A stretch of DNA of 64,000 nucleotides from Mycobacterium sp. DL (GTDB lineage Bacteria; Actinomycetota; Actinomycetes; Mycobacteriales; Mycobacteriaceae). The stretch covers positions 868,001 through 932,000 of the forward strand of contig NZ_CP155796.1 in assembly GCF_039729195.1 (NCBI RefSeq), written 5' to 3'. The translations under genes and the position numbers were made by a program. Shown here piece by piece: positions 51,054-59,798 of the stretch; the first letter of the stretch is position 1, and every line of letters starts with the position of its first letter. The notes beneath the pieces were generated by a model. It saw nothing but the letters and a program-made list of their open reading frames with translations. It had not been told where the DNA came from and made no database searches.

Positions 51054-52253
51054 GTGGCAATCGCCGATATCGCTGCGTACGCGCACCTGAATGAAGCGGA
51101 GATCGAGGCCCTGGGCCACGAACTCGACGCCATTCGCCGCGACGTCGAGGAATCACGCGGTGAGCGTGATGCCGCCTACATCCGACGGACCATCAAGTTC
51201 CAGAGGACGTTGGACGTCGCGGCGCGCCTGGTCATCGGATGCAGCAGATCGCGGACCGGCTGGGCCGTCGGGACCGCCGCGCTGGCCTATGCGAAGTCCA
51301 TCGAGAACATGGAGATCGGCCACAACGTCGGCCACGGTCAGTGGGACTGGATGAACGACCCCGAGATCCACTCGAGCACCTGGGAGTGGGACATGGTCGG
51401 GGTCTCGTCGCAGTGGCGGTACTCGCACAACTACCGACATCACATGTACAGCAATGTCGTCGGGGTGGACGACGACCTCGGGTTCGGTGTCATCCGGATG
51501 ACCCGGGACCAGGAATGGAAACCCGAGCACCTGTTCCAGCCGTTGCGGAACCTGTTGCTGGCCAGCATCTTCGAGTGGGGTATTGGCTTGCACGGAATCC
51601 ACTCGGAGCGCGACCGGTTGACACCGGATCATGCGAAGGTCGTCGAGGCGAGGAAGGCCTTCGCCGCCAAGATCGCCCGGCAGTCGCTCAAGGACTACGT
51701 ACTCGTGCCGGCGCTGAGCCGGTCTCGCTGGCGTAGAACCCTGGGCGCAAACGTGACCGCGAACCTGCTGCGCAACTTCTGGGCGTACGCGGTGATCTTC
51801 TGTGGCCACTTTCCCGACGGTGCAGAGAAGTTCACCGCCGACGTCCTCGACAACGAGACCAAGGGCGAGTGGTACCTGCGGCAGATGCTGGGTGCCGCCA
51901 ACTTCAATGCCGGTCCGCTGATGGCGTTTTCGAGCGGAAACCTTTGCTACCAGATCGAGCACCACCTGTTCCCCGACCTGCCCAGCAACCGACTTGCGCA
52001 GATCGCGGTGCGGGTCAGGGAGGTGTGCGACAAGTACGATCTGCCCTACACCAGCAGTTCTCTTGCGCGACAGTACTTCCTGGTGCTGCGAACGATCCAC
52101 AAACTGGCGCTCCCGGATCGTTTCCTGGTGGCCACGAGCGACGATGCACCGGAAACCGCTTCCGAACGGAAGTTCCTCGACGGTGCTGGTCCCGGCAAGT
52201 CGCCGGGTGGCCTGAGGACAGCCTTGCGGGAGCGTGGACGCAAACGTCGCTAG
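51054..52253 (+). CDS. Membrane fatty acid desaturase, DesA3-like
   Basis: 399 aa. Three histidine boxes: HNVGH (90-94), HNYRHH (125-130) and QIEHH near residue 300, typical of the acyl-CoA desaturase/hydroxylase superfamily with a diiron site. Motifs ENMEIGHN and WMNDPEIHSSTWEWD match mycobacterial DesA3-type Delta-9 acyl-CoA desaturases, which make oleoyl-CoA in the membrane with a partner oxidoreductase. No such partner gene is adjacent. GTG start. Confidence 0.9.
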   Translation: MAIADIAAYAHLNEAEIEALGHELDAIRRDVEESRGERDAAYIRRTIKFQRTLDVAARLVIGCSRSRTGWAVGTAALAYAKSIENMEIGHNVGHGQWDWMNDPEIHSSTWEWDMVGVSSQWRYSHNYRHHMYSNVVGVDDDLGFGVIRMTRDQEWKPEHLFQPLRNLLLASIFEWGIGLHGIHSERDRLTPDHAKVVEARKAFAAKIARQSLKDYVLVPALSRSRWRRTLGANVTANLLRNFWAYAVIFCGHFPDGAEKFTADVLDNETKGEWYLRQMLGAANFNAGPLMAFSSGNLCYQIEHHLFPDLPSNRLAQIAVRVREVCDKYDLPYTSSSLARQYFLVLRTIHKLALPDRFLVATSDDAPETASERKFLDGAGPGKSPGGLRTALRERGRKRR

Positions 52254-52345
52254 TGGCACCGCGCCGATTTGCATAGGCGTAGCGTGGGACATATCGGGCA
52301 ACTCGATTGTGAGCGGAAAATGCCTGATCGAAAAGGAAACTCATC

Positions 52346-52504
52346 ATGGCTGTGTCAACCCCGATCCGATCCCCCTACGAGCGACGTGTCGAACTGATCA
52401 AGGCCACCATCAGCGAGCATTCCAAGCTCGGCGACAAGGCGGCGGGTGAACTCGCCGTGCACGTACTGCAGGTTCTGAACTCGATCCCCGAAAAGGTTCG
52501 CTGA
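52346..52504 (+). CDS. Small protein, DUF6307-type (52 aa)
   Basis: 52 aa: MAVSTPIRSPYERRVELIKA, a helical body with SKLGDKAAGELAVHVLQVLN and the end SIPEKVR. It resembles the small mycobacterial family I recall as DUF6307. AAAAGGAAA lies before the ATG. Upstream, ATAGGCGTAGCGTGGGA carries a TAGCGT -10 box like the one before the gene at 19347. Cytoplasmic; role unknown. The next small gene starts 6 bp after its stop. Confidence 0.78.
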   Translation: MAVSTPIRSPYERRVELIKATISEHSKLGDKAAGELAVHVLQVLNSIPEKVR

Positions 52505-52510
52505 CTCCTG

Positions 52511-52654
52511 GTGACTGTCACAGTGACACTCAGCGATGGCAGCCTCGATGTCATGCGAGGCGGTGCCCGGCAGCCGTTCAGCTACGCCCCCGGAGTGTGG
52601 GTCGACGTGGAAGGCGACGAGAAGAAATGGAAAAAGCGTGGGTTCTGGAACTGA
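52511..52654 (+). CDS. Small basic protein (47 aa)
   Basis: 47 aa from a GTG start: VTVTVTLSDGSLDVMRGGAR, then a Gly/Pro turn region and a basic C-terminus EKKWKKRGFWN. It starts 6 bp after the DUF6307-type gene, and the run TVTVTLSDG looks like a small beta strand unit. Probably cotranscribed with the gene before and the GAF-ANTAR gene after. No assigned function. Confidence 0.62.
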   Translation: MTVTVTLSDGSLDVMRGGARQPFSYAPGVWVDVEGDEKKWKKRGFWN

Positions 52655-52690
52655 TCGGAGGAATGACATGGGCCCGGTCAGTCGAATGCC

Positions 52691-53395
52691 GTGATCCGCG
52701 AGCAGCTGTTGGCTGCGGTCAGCGGCCGGCGGGGTGCGGAAGCCGCAGACCGGCTCTGTAAGGCGTGCGTGACGCTCCTGGACATCGATGCGGCGGCGAT
52801 CTCACTGGTATGGGACGGCGCCAACACCGGGACGCTGGGTTCCAGTAGCGAGCACGCCAGGATGTACGACGAGCTGCAGTTCACCCTCGGCGAGGGGCCG
52901 TGCCTGGAGTCGGTCACCCGCAGGGGTCCGGTGCTGGTCACCGACCTCGCGGACAAATCCGACGGGCGGTGGCCGATCTACGGACCCGCCATGGTCGACA
53001 TGCGGATCCGCGGCGTGTACGCGATGCCGGTGGTGGTCGCCGGCGAATATGTCGGCGCCCTGGATTTCTTTTCCAACGCTCCCGGGCAACTCGCCGGTCC
53101 CCAGCTCTCTGGTGCCATCGTCGCCGCCGATCTGGCCGCGGTGCCGGTTCTCGATCTGCTGGACGCCGATCTGCAGGCTGCAGCCTCAGAACCGGGCAGC
53201 AGCGCCTGGGCCGAACTGAACGCGCTGTCGCGAGCGGAGGTCAGCCAGGCCACCGGCATGATCGTCGCCCAGATGGGGATCGAGCCCACCGAGGCGCTAC
53301 TTCGACTGCGCGCGCATGCCTATGCCGCAGGCCGGTCCGCCACCGAGGTGGCCCGCGACATCCTCGAGCGCCGCTTGCGGCTGGATGCCGACTGA
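52691..53395 (+). CDS. GAF-ANTAR protein 1
   Basis: 234 aa. GAF domain about 20-150 (ISLVWDGANTGTLGSSSEHA, LGEGPCLESVTRRGPVLVTDL), then a C-terminal ANTAR domain about 170-228 (LSRAEVSQATGMIVAQMGIE). ANTAR domains bind tandem hairpins in mRNA and act as antiterminators; the GAF part should sense a small molecule. A GTG start at 52691 overlaps the stop of a possible 8-codon leader (ATG 52668, TGA ending 52694), which has a good GGAGG site, hinting at translational coupling. Confidence 0.88.
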   Translation: MIREQLLAAVSGRRGAEAADRLCKACVTLLDIDAAAISLVWDGANTGTLGSSSEHARMYDELQFTLGEGPCLESVTRRGPVLVTDLADKSDGRWPIYGPAMVDMRIRGVYAMPVVVAGEYVGALDFFSNAPGQLAGPQLSGAIVAADLAAVPVLDLLDADLQAAASEPGSSAWAELNALSRAEVSQATGMIVAQMGIEPTEALLRLRAHAYAAGRSATEVARDILERRLRLDAD

Positions 53396-53428
53396 TGCGC
53401 CGAACTGAGCACTAGGAAGGAGGGAAAC

Positions 53429-54187
53429 ATGAACGAAACTCCCCGTGAGACACAGGTATTGGATGCAGTGGTGTCCCTCGTGGACAGCCTGCTCGTCGAC
53501 TTCGACGTGATGGATCTGTTGACCGACCTCACCGAACGCAGTGCGGAGTTGCTCGACGTCGCCGCCGCCGGGTTCCTGCTCGCCGATCCGTTCGACCAGC
53601 TCCAACTGCTGGCTGCCACCACCACGCAGGCCCACGGCCTGGAGCTGTTCGAGCTGCAGACCGAAGAGGGTCCGAGCCTGGACTGCTACACCACCGGTCA
53701 ACCGGTCTCGGTCGCTGACCTGGGAACGGCGGTGCGACGCTGGCCCAGGTTCGTTCCCGCAGCGGTGGACGCCGGCTTTGCTTCCGTGCATGCCGTGCCG
53801 ATGCGTGCGGCCGGACTCGTGTTGGGCACGCTCGGACTGTTCGGCACGCGGCCGGGTGCGCTCAGCGACGCGGACCTTCTTGTCGCGCAGACCCTTGCGC
53901 ACATCGCATGCGTGACGATCCTGCAGGGGCAGGCGCCGACACCGGCGACCGTGCTGCCGCAGCTGCGCTCCGCGCTGACGAGCCGTGTCGTCGTGGAGCA
54001 GGCCAAGGGATTCCTGCGCGAGATCCTCGACCTGTCGGTGGAGGAATCCTTCGATCTGCTGCGTTCCTACTCACACGCCAAGGGTGAACACCTCACCGAG
54101 ATCGCCCGCAGGCTGATGACCGACCGGCACTCCCGGCCGGTGATGATCGCCGACCTCACCGAGTTCGCCCATCGGACGATGCGTTAG
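53429..54187 (+). CDS. GAF-ANTAR protein 2
   Basis: 252 aa. GAF domain about 25-165 (LLDVAAAGFLLADPFDQLQL, LQTEEGPSLDCYTTGQPVSV) and ANTAR domain about 180-235 (LTSRVVVEQAKGFLREILDL). AGGAAGGAGGG lies before the ATG. It follows protein 1 by 33 bp on the same strand, and its last 4 bp overlap the convergent third member. RNA-binding antiterminator is the family role; target RNAs are unknown. Confidence 0.9.
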   Translation: MNETPRETQVLDAVVSLVDSLLVDFDVMDLLTDLTERSAELLDVAAAGFLLADPFDQLQLLAATTTQAHGLELFELQTEEGPSLDCYTTGQPVSVADLGTAVRRWPRFVPAAVDAGFASVHAVPMRAAGLVLGTLGLFGTRPGALSDADLLVAQTLAHIACVTILQGQAPTPATVLPQLRSALTSRVVVEQAKGFLREILDLSVEESFDLLRSYSHAKGEHLTEIARRLMTDRHSRPVMIADLTEFAHRTMR

Positions 54188-54984
54188 GGGCGGTGCCGGG
54201 CTCGGGCGCGCCGCACGGCCTCGTCCACCAGCCGCTCGGCGAGCACAGCGAGCTTGATGTTCTCCGCCTGGCTCATCCGCTTGAGCCGGTCGACCGCCTC
54301 TTCGGCGGTCGCTCCCGTGCGGCTGCGCATGATGCCGACCGCCTGGTCGATCACCGCGCGGCTGGCCAGGGCTCGCTGCAGATGTTCGGTCCGTTCCCGG
54401 GCGCCGGCCAGCAACTGCGCGTTGTGCACCGACACCGCGGCCGGTCCGGCGAACTGAGAACCCAATGCGACGGCATGGTCGCCGAACGCATCTCGGGTGT
54501 GGGCGTAGGCGTTGATCGCGCCGATCACGTGATGTCCCACCATCAGCGGCACTGACAGCGCCGAGTGCACCGCCATCCGGGCCACCCTGCCACCGAACCG
54601 CGGCCAGCGGTCGTCGCTGCCGAGTGAGCCGCTGACGGTCACGCGCCCCGACTCCATGCAGGTGATGCACGGACCCTCATGCAGTTCGTCGTACTGCACG
54701 GCGTCGATGGCACCGACGAACTCCGCAGTGGCGGAAACCATCTGGACCTGCAGCGGATTGTCGTGGCTCTGCAGCAACACCACGCTCGCGCCGTCGACAC
54801 CGGGAATGGCGTGTGTCGCAAACGCGGCCACATCGCGCAACAGTTCGCGGACACCGCGGGCGCCGGCCACCATTCCGGCGACCCCGCTCAGCCCTGTTTG
54901 CAGGTCGGTCTGGTCGGCTCTGCGTTGCGAAGCCGACAGATCTTCGTGGGGGACCCGACCGGGCTGCGGGTCGTAATCAGCCAT
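54184..54984 (-). CDS. GAF-ANTAR protein 3
   Basis: 266 aa. GAF domain about 45-190 (DGASVVLLQSHDNPLQVQMV, DELHEGPCITCMESGRVTVS) and ANTAR domain about 205-258 (ASRAVIDQAVGIMRSRTGAT). It carries a CxxC pair in EGPCITCMES. A TACCGT box lies 9 nt before the ATG. Opposite strand to the other two, convergent with a 4-bp overlap. It may be read with or act on the FAAL operon next to it, which is on the same strand upstream. Confidence 0.9.
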   Translation of the reverse strand: MADYDPQPGRVPHEDLSASQRRADQTDLQTGLSGVAGMVAGARGVRELLRDVAAFATHAIPGVDGASVVLLQSHDNPLQVQMVSATAEFVGAIDAVQYDELHEGPCITCMESGRVTVSGSLGSDDRWPRFGGRVARMAVHSALSVPLMVGHHVIGAINAYAHTRDAFGDHAVALGSQFAGPAAVSVHNAQLLAGARERTEHLQRALASRAVIDQAVGIMRSRTGATAEEAVDRLKRMSQAENIKLAVLAERLVDEAVRRARARHRP

Positions 54985-55032
54985 GGTGCTTAGACGGTAC
55001 CCGCCCCTGGCCGGGCTGAAAGCTTGTCTCGG

Positions 55033-56667
55033 TCAGCTCACCAGCGCGAGCGCGTGGGCGCGGCGCAGCTTGCCCGATGGTGTCTTCGGGATGGTTCCCG
55101 GTGCAAGCACCACCACGTTGCGCGGTCGCACGTCCACCTCGGCAAACACCTCGTGGGCGACCTGCCGTTCGACCCGGCGGACCTGGGCCTCGTCGGCGTA
55201 GTCCTTGCACTCCACCGCCACCGCGAAGGTCTCCCGCGACCGACCGGCGTCCAGTCGCACCGCGACGGCGCATCCCGGCCGCACCCCGTCGACGCGACTG
55301 GCGGCGCGCTCGATGTCGGTGGGGTAGATGTTGCGGCCGGCCATGATGATGACGTCCTTGAGGCGGCCGCACACGACCACGTCGCCGTTCTCGGTCAGAT
55401 AGCCGAGGTCGCCGGTGTCGTACCAGCCGCGCTCGTTCTGGGCGGCGATGAATCCGCCCACCGTCGTATAACCCTTGGTGACCGGTTCGCCACGCACCTC
55501 GATCACACCGACGCCGCGGGCGTCGAGTTCGGCGCCGTCCTCGTCGACGACCCGCAGCTCCAGGCCGTCCAAAGGCTTGCCGAGCGCGACGAGCCTACGG
55601 GTGTGCCCCTTGGTCGCCGGCACGGCACGATGCAGGACCGCGAGCAGGTCGGCGTCGACCTCGTCGACGACCATGCCGCCGCCGCACTCCGAGAACGACA
55701 CCGCCACCGTCGTCTCGGCCATGCCGTACGCCGGGATGATCGCCTCGGGCTTGAGGCCGAACGGAGCGCCGGCCTCGCAGAGATCCTCGACGTCGAGCGG
55801 GTCCACCTGCTCGGCGCCCGAGAGCGCCCACCGCAGCGAGGACAGGTCGAACTCGCCGGGGGTGGCCTGGCGGCGCAACCGCTTGGCCAACAGGTTGTAG
55901 GCGAAGTTCGGCGCGGCCGTCATGGTGCCCTTGTATTTGCTGATCAGCTTGGGCCACAACAGGATATCGCTGAGGAAATCCATCGGCGTGACCTTCACCA
56001 GCTCGGCGCCGTAGTACATCGGCACCGTCAGGTAACCCGTCATGCCCATGTCGTGGAAGCAGGGCAGCCAGCTGACGATGACGTCGTTCTCGATGTCGAA
56101 GTCGCAGCCGATGGTCATGGCGTCGGCGTTGGCCACGATGTTGGCGTGGCTGATCTGGACGGCTTTGGGAGACCCGGTCGATCCGGAGGTCAGCTGCATC
56201 AGCGCGATGGCGTCGTCGTCGGTGTCGACCGGATCGATCGGATCGGCGGCGAGCAGGTCCTCGATGGTCAGCACCGTCATGCCCAGCCCCGCCAGCACCG
56301 GCGCGGCGGCCATGAACGGGTCGGAGATGACCACGGCTCTGGCCGCGATCATGGAGATGACGGCCGTGGTCTCCTCGGCCCAGCGCACCAGGTCGGTGCG
56401 GGGCGTGGGCTGGTGCACCATGGTCGCGGACGCGCCGCGCATCCAGATGCCCTGGGCCGTAGGCGCGATCTCCACCGGTGCACCGGCCAGCACGGCGACG
56501 GCGTCGCCGGGCCCGATGCCCGCGGCGGCCAGTCCGCCGGCCACCCGGCGGGCGCGCTCATGCACTTCAGCCCACGACTGGCGGACTGGCGCGTGCGGCT
56601 CACCGGTGATGAGGCCCTTGGTGCTGTTTTGGGCGTTGGCGTACATGGTCTCGGTAAATCGGCTCAT
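55033..56667 (-). CDS. fadD: Fatty acyl-AMP ligase (FAAL/FadD)
   Basis: 544 aa adenylate-forming enzyme. The phosphate-binding motif TSGSTGSPK is at 160-168; [12 protein letters not shown] is the acyl-AMP ligase hallmark; YDTGDLG and [20 protein letters not shown] follow, and the C-terminal lysine is in [11 protein letters not shown]. The class activates fatty acids as acyl-AMP for PKS or NRPS loading in mycobacterial lipid synthesis. No PKS is adjacent here, so the partner must be elsewhere. ATG at 56667. Confidence 0.88.
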   Translation of the reverse strand: MSRFTETMYANAQNSTKGLITGEPHAPVRQSWAEVHERARRVAGGLAAAGIGPGDAVAVLAGAPVEIAPTAQGIWMRGASATMVHQPTPRTDLVRWAEETTAVISMIAARAVVISDPFMAAAPVLAGLGMTVLTIEDLLAADPIDPVDTDDDAIALMQLTSGSTGSPKAVQISHANIVANADAMTIGCDFDIENDVIVSWLPCFHDMGMTGYLTVPMYYGAELVKVTPMDFLSDILLWPKLISKYKGTMTAAPNFAYNLLAKRLRRQATPGEFDLSSLRWALSGAEQVDPLDVEDLCEAGAPFGLKPEAIIPAYGMAETTVAVSFSECGGGMVVDEVDADLLAVLHRAVPATKGHTRRLVALGKPLDGLELRVVDEDGAELDARGVGVIEVRGEPVTKGYTTVGGFIAAQNERGWYDTGDLGYLTENGDVVVCGRLKDVIIMAGRNIYPTDIERAASRVDGVRPGCAVAVRLDAGRSRETFAVAVECKDYADEAQVRRVERQVAHEVFAEVDVRPRNVVVLAPGTIPKTPSGKLRRAHALALVS

Positions 56668-57298
56668 GGAAGCCCCTAATGCATTGGCGCGTGGGCGCCT
56701 GTGATCTGTGCCCTGCGGACAACGTGGTCCGTCAGGTTTTGCGCGAGCCGCTGAAGTTCGACTGCCGCCGCCCGGCGATGGGCTGCGGTACCGCGTGACC
56801 TCCTCGCGTCTACTCCAGACGGTCCCCGATCCGAACGGATCGAGGGTCGCGACATGTCAGACGCGCTGACTGTACCGGCTTTAGTGCCAAGGACGGTTGC
56901 TACATGTCCGATGCGACACGGATTGTTACGAGGTTGGGAACGTTGCGACATCAAAACCCCAGCGTGGGGACACAAACGTGGATGGTCGGCTGACGTCGAG
57001 ATCGGCAGGGACGACATATCGCCGCCGAGACGTTTCCGCGAGGCTGGGAACCAACCCGGGTGGATCTTAACGTGAGGTACCCGTTTGCGGGTGCGGCACG
57101 CGCGTCGTCGTTCTGGTTGTCGGAAGCGCCATATCGCCTCCGTTATCGCTCGGTGGCCAGGGGCATTCGGTCCGGATCGTCGGTGGTGGGGTCGTCCCGG
57201 TGCGTAATCCGTGGCCGTGCGGGTCGGGAACTGACTCATCAGTAACCAAAAGCCCAAAGACGCCCGGGAGGGCGGTTAGCCACGGTAAGCATTTAGCC
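56668..57298. other. 631-bp intergenic region between divergent FAAL and secreted hydrolase genes
   Basis: No convincing gene: open frames here are Arg-rich and lack ribosome sites. It contains the inverted repeat CGATCCG-AA-CGGATCG at 56827-56842, GTCAG-ACGCG-CTGAC at 56856-56870, and ACATGTC-type repeats at about 56852 and 56902. This is more control DNA than any other gap in the window, implying complex regulation of one or both neighbours. No family A-D repeat is present. Confidence 0.5.
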
Positions 57299-59722
57299 AT
57301 GGGTGCGGGGTCTCACGTGGGTCGAGTCGGTGGTTTGGCAGTGGCACTGGGAATCGGTGCCGCGGTTCTTGTCGGAGCGGGTGCGGCGGCGGCGGACGAG
57401 GGATCAGGGTCCGCTTCGAGCGGCCCGTCTGCCTCGGCATCGACGTCCGAGTCGTCTGCCAACCCCAAGCGCACCAAGACCCGGGATGCGGCGGACGCCG
57501 CGGCCGGCGGCTCTGACTCCTCCGAGTCTAATGCCTCCGACGCTGATGACGACGCCGACGAGGCTGAGGACGGCGCCGACGACGTCGCTGACGTGGATGA
57601 GGACGTCGCGGAACGCGGCAACGACGATGCGACGGATGACGAAGCCGAGGAGCCCGTCGACGAGGTCGAGGACATCGTCGAAGAGCCGGCTGAGGAGCCG
57701 GTCGAAGAGCCGGTTGAAGTCGCTGAGCCGGTGGAGGTCGCCCCCGTCCAGGTCGATCCGGTCGTGGAGTCGGACGTCGAAGCCGACGAGCCCGTCGAGC
57801 CCGTCGAGCCCGTCGAGCCTGTCGAGCCCGTCGACGAGGCTGCGCCGATCGAGGTCGTGACAACCGAGCTCTCCACGGTCAGCCCGCCGGAGGAGTCTTT
57901 AGACGCGACCGGCAACCCCGCTGTTCCGGCGTTGACGTCGCTGGTGATGTCGCTGGTCGCCGCGGGCCGCGAGGTGACGGGCGAGACCCCGGCCGTGACG
58001 GCGACGGAGGTCGGCACCAGCCTGGCGGTGGCGGCCGCCGAGCAGTACCCGGTCCCGACCGGCGTCGAGATCATCGAGTGGACCCCGCCGCTGGAGTGGC
58101 TGCAGCGGATCCCGGTGCTCGGCGAATTGATCGTGACCCCGATAGTCGGGCTGCTGCATGTGATCCCGTTTGTCGGTGACATCCTGCATCCGGTGATCGG
58201 CTTCCCGATCGACCACGATGCTCCGGAGGGCAGCCCGAGACCCCGCAGTTTCATCGTCAAGTCGTTCGACGGCACCAACATCTTCGTCAACTTCATGCCC
58301 GCCAAGGGATTGGAGGCGGGGGAGAAGGCGCCGACGGTGCTGTCCGGTTCAGGCCTCGGTCTGCCCGGCTCGACCACGCTGGAGCTGAAGACCGACAGCT
58401 TCCTGCCCAACGACGTCATCGGCATCGGTGCGCTGCGGGAGGCGGGCTACAACGTCGTCACCTGGGATCCGCGTGGTGAATGGCGTTCCGGTGGCCGGAT
58501 GCAGTTGCAGTCGCCGGATTTCGAGGGCCGCGATGTCTCGCACATCATCAGCCATCTGGCGACGCTGGCCGAAGTCGAACTCGACGCAGCCAATGATCCG
58601 AAGCTCGGCATGGTCGGTGCCTCCTACGGCGGCGGTATCCAATTGGCCACGGCGGCAATCGATCACCGCATCGACGCGATCGTGCCGACGATCGCGTGGA
58701 ACAGCCTCGACAATGTGCTGTTCCCCGACGGAGCGGTGCGCAGCGGGTGGGGAACGCTTCTGAGCGCCGTGCTGGTCGCCACGCTGTCGCGGCCGAACGA
58801 GCGGATCCTGCCCGCAGCGATCATCGGCATCCTCACCGGCAAGGTCGCGCAGGCCGACCTCGATCTGCTGATCGATCGCGGGTACGCCGACCAGATCGGT
58901 GACATCACTGCGCCGACGCTGCTGATCCAGGGCACGGTTGACACCCTGTTCACGCTGGAGCAGGCCGACCTCAACGCCAAGGCGCTGATCGCGGCCGGAA
59001 CGACGACAAAAGTGTTGTGGTACTGCGGCGGTCACGGCGCGTGCCTGAGTAGCTACAACAACGGCGACGTCGTCGTCGGCCGGACGCTGGACTGGCTGGA
59101 CCACCATGTCAAGGGCGAGGACGTGGACACCGGCGCGCAGTTCGAGTGGGTGGATCAGAACGGCGACCTGTTCTCCTCGGACACCTACCCGGTGGCGACG
59201 GGGGAGGCCGTCACGGCCAGTCGCGACGACGACAAGTCCATTCTCATCTTCCCGTTCATCGGCGGATCGGGCCCGAGCCCGTTCGGCATCACCCGAGGGC
59301 TGATCGCGGCGCTGCTCGGATTGCCCTCGGCGGCACCGGCTCTGAACGCGGTCAACCTGAAGGTTCCCGATGCCACGGCGACGACCCACATCGTGGGTGC
59401 GCCGGAGTTGACGCTGACCTATTCGGGCACCGGCAGCGCGAAGCATGTGTACGCGCAGATCGTCGACGACGAGACCGGTCTGGTGCTGGGCAACCTGGCC
59501 ACCTCGATTCCCGTTGAGCTGGATGGTGATTCGCACACCGTCACAGTGCCGCTGGACCAGGTGGCGCACACGCTGCAGCCAGGTCAGTCGGTGACCGTGC
59601 AGGTGATGACCTCGACGTTCAACTTCCTGAACTTCTACTCCTATGGCGCGATCACGGTCGAGGGGATGTCGGTGAAGCTGCCGACGCTGGCCGCCGCCCA
59701 GGTGACGCAGGTCGCTGCCTAG
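57299..59722 (+). CDS. Large secreted alpha/beta hydrolase with acidic Pro-Val-Glu linker
   Basis: 807 aa. Residues 7-33 form an export segment nearly identical to the protein at 13702-15540. About 170 residues rich in Asp, Glu, Pro and Val follow, including five EPV repeats at 164-178. The hydrolase domain (about 340-640) has GYNVVTWDPRGEW, nucleophile elbow GASYGGG, TAPTLLIQGTVDTLF and GGHGAC, as in CocE/X-Pro-dipeptidase-like S15/S9 enzymes. A C-terminal beta domain ends the chain. Probably cell-wall-exposed esterase or peptidase. ATG at 57299 has no clear ribosome site. Confidence 0.83.
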   Translation: MGAGSHVGRVGGLAVALGIGAAVLVGAGAAAADEGSGSASSGPSASASTSESSANPKRTKTRDAADAAAGGSDSSESNASDADDDADEAEDGADDVADVDEDVAERGNDDATDDEAEEPVDEVEDIVEEPAEEPVEEPVEVAEPVEVAPVQVDPVVESDVEADEPVEPVEPVEPVEPVDEAAPIEVVTTELSTVSPPEESLDATGNPAVPALTSLVMSLVAAGREVTGETPAVTATEVGTSLAVAAAEQYPVPTGVEIIEWTPPLEWLQRIPVLGELIVTPIVGLLHVIPFVGDILHPVIGFPIDHDAPEGSPRPRSFIVKSFDGTNIFVNFMPAKGLEAGEKAPTVLSGSGLGLPGSTTLELKTDSFLPNDVIGIGALREAGYNVVTWDPRGEWRSGGRMQLQSPDFEGRDVSHIISHLATLAEVELDAANDPKLGMVGASYGGGIQLATAAIDHRIDAIVPTIAWNSLDNVLFPDGAVRSGWGTLLSAVLVATLSRPNERILPAAIIGILTGKVAQADLDLLIDRGYADQIGDITAPTLLIQGTVDTLFTLEQADLNAKALIAAGTTTKVLWYCGGHGACLSSYNNGDVVVGRTLDWLDHHVKGEDVDTGAQFEWVDQNGDLFSSDTYPVATGEAVTASRDDDKSILIFPFIGGSGPSPFGITRGLIAALLGLPSAAPALNAVNLKVPDATATTHIVGAPELTLTYSGTGSAKHVYAQIVDDETGLVLGNLATSIPVELDGDSHTVTVPLDQVAHTLQPGQSVTVQVMTSTFNFLNFYSYGAITVEGMSVKLPTLAAAQVTQVAA
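57788..57832 (+). repeat. Five 9-bp coding repeats
   Basis: Unit GAGCCCGTC repeated five times without gaps (the fourth has one change, GAGCCTGTC), encoding Glu-Pro-Val units in the linker of the secreted hydrolase. Likely to vary in copy number between strains. Confidence 0.85.
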
Positions 59723-59731
59723 CCGCCGCGG

Positions 59732-59794
59732 CGTTGAGACTGCGCTGGCGGCGGGGTTTACTCACATTTCTCCGCCGTGGTCGCAGTCTCAACG
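59732..59794. repeat. Palindromic intergenic repeat, family C copy 2
   Basis: 13-bp perfect arms CGTTGAGACTGCG (59732-59744) and CGCAGTCTCAACG (59782-59794). The interior GGCGGGGTTTACTCACATTT then CTCCGCC is nearly identical to that of the copy near 62.8 kb. It lies between the convergent hydrolase and VapC genes. Confidence 0.78.
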
Positions 59795-59798
59795 GGAG

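Noticed and set aside
52663..52761. 33-codon frame starting at ATG 52663 next to GGAGG
   Set aside because: The ATG is only 1 nt from the GGAGG, and the protein is Cys/Arg-rich noise overlapping the GAF-ANTAR gene; the ATG at 52668 is better placed.
56676..57257. 193-codon minus-strand frame in the FAAL-hydrolase gap
   Set aside because: Arg/Thr/Pro-rich, no ribosome site, no recognisable domain, and poor coding character compared with neighbours.
57200..57298. Longer N-terminus or a cyclic di-AMP/cobalamin riboswitch before the secreted hydrolase
   Set aside because: The extra 33 codons would place polar residues before the export segment, and I saw none of the conserved riboswitch core elements.
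57788..57832. Array of short repeats resembling a CRISPR seed
   Set aside because: Repeats are 9 bp, contiguous, without spacers and in frame inside a coding sequence.
57313..58425. 370-codon Ser/Thr-rich frame on the minus strand that looks like a surface protein
   Set aside because: It is the complement of the Asp/Glu-rich linker of the secreted hydrolase; Ser/Thr richness arises from reading GAC/GTC repeats backwards.
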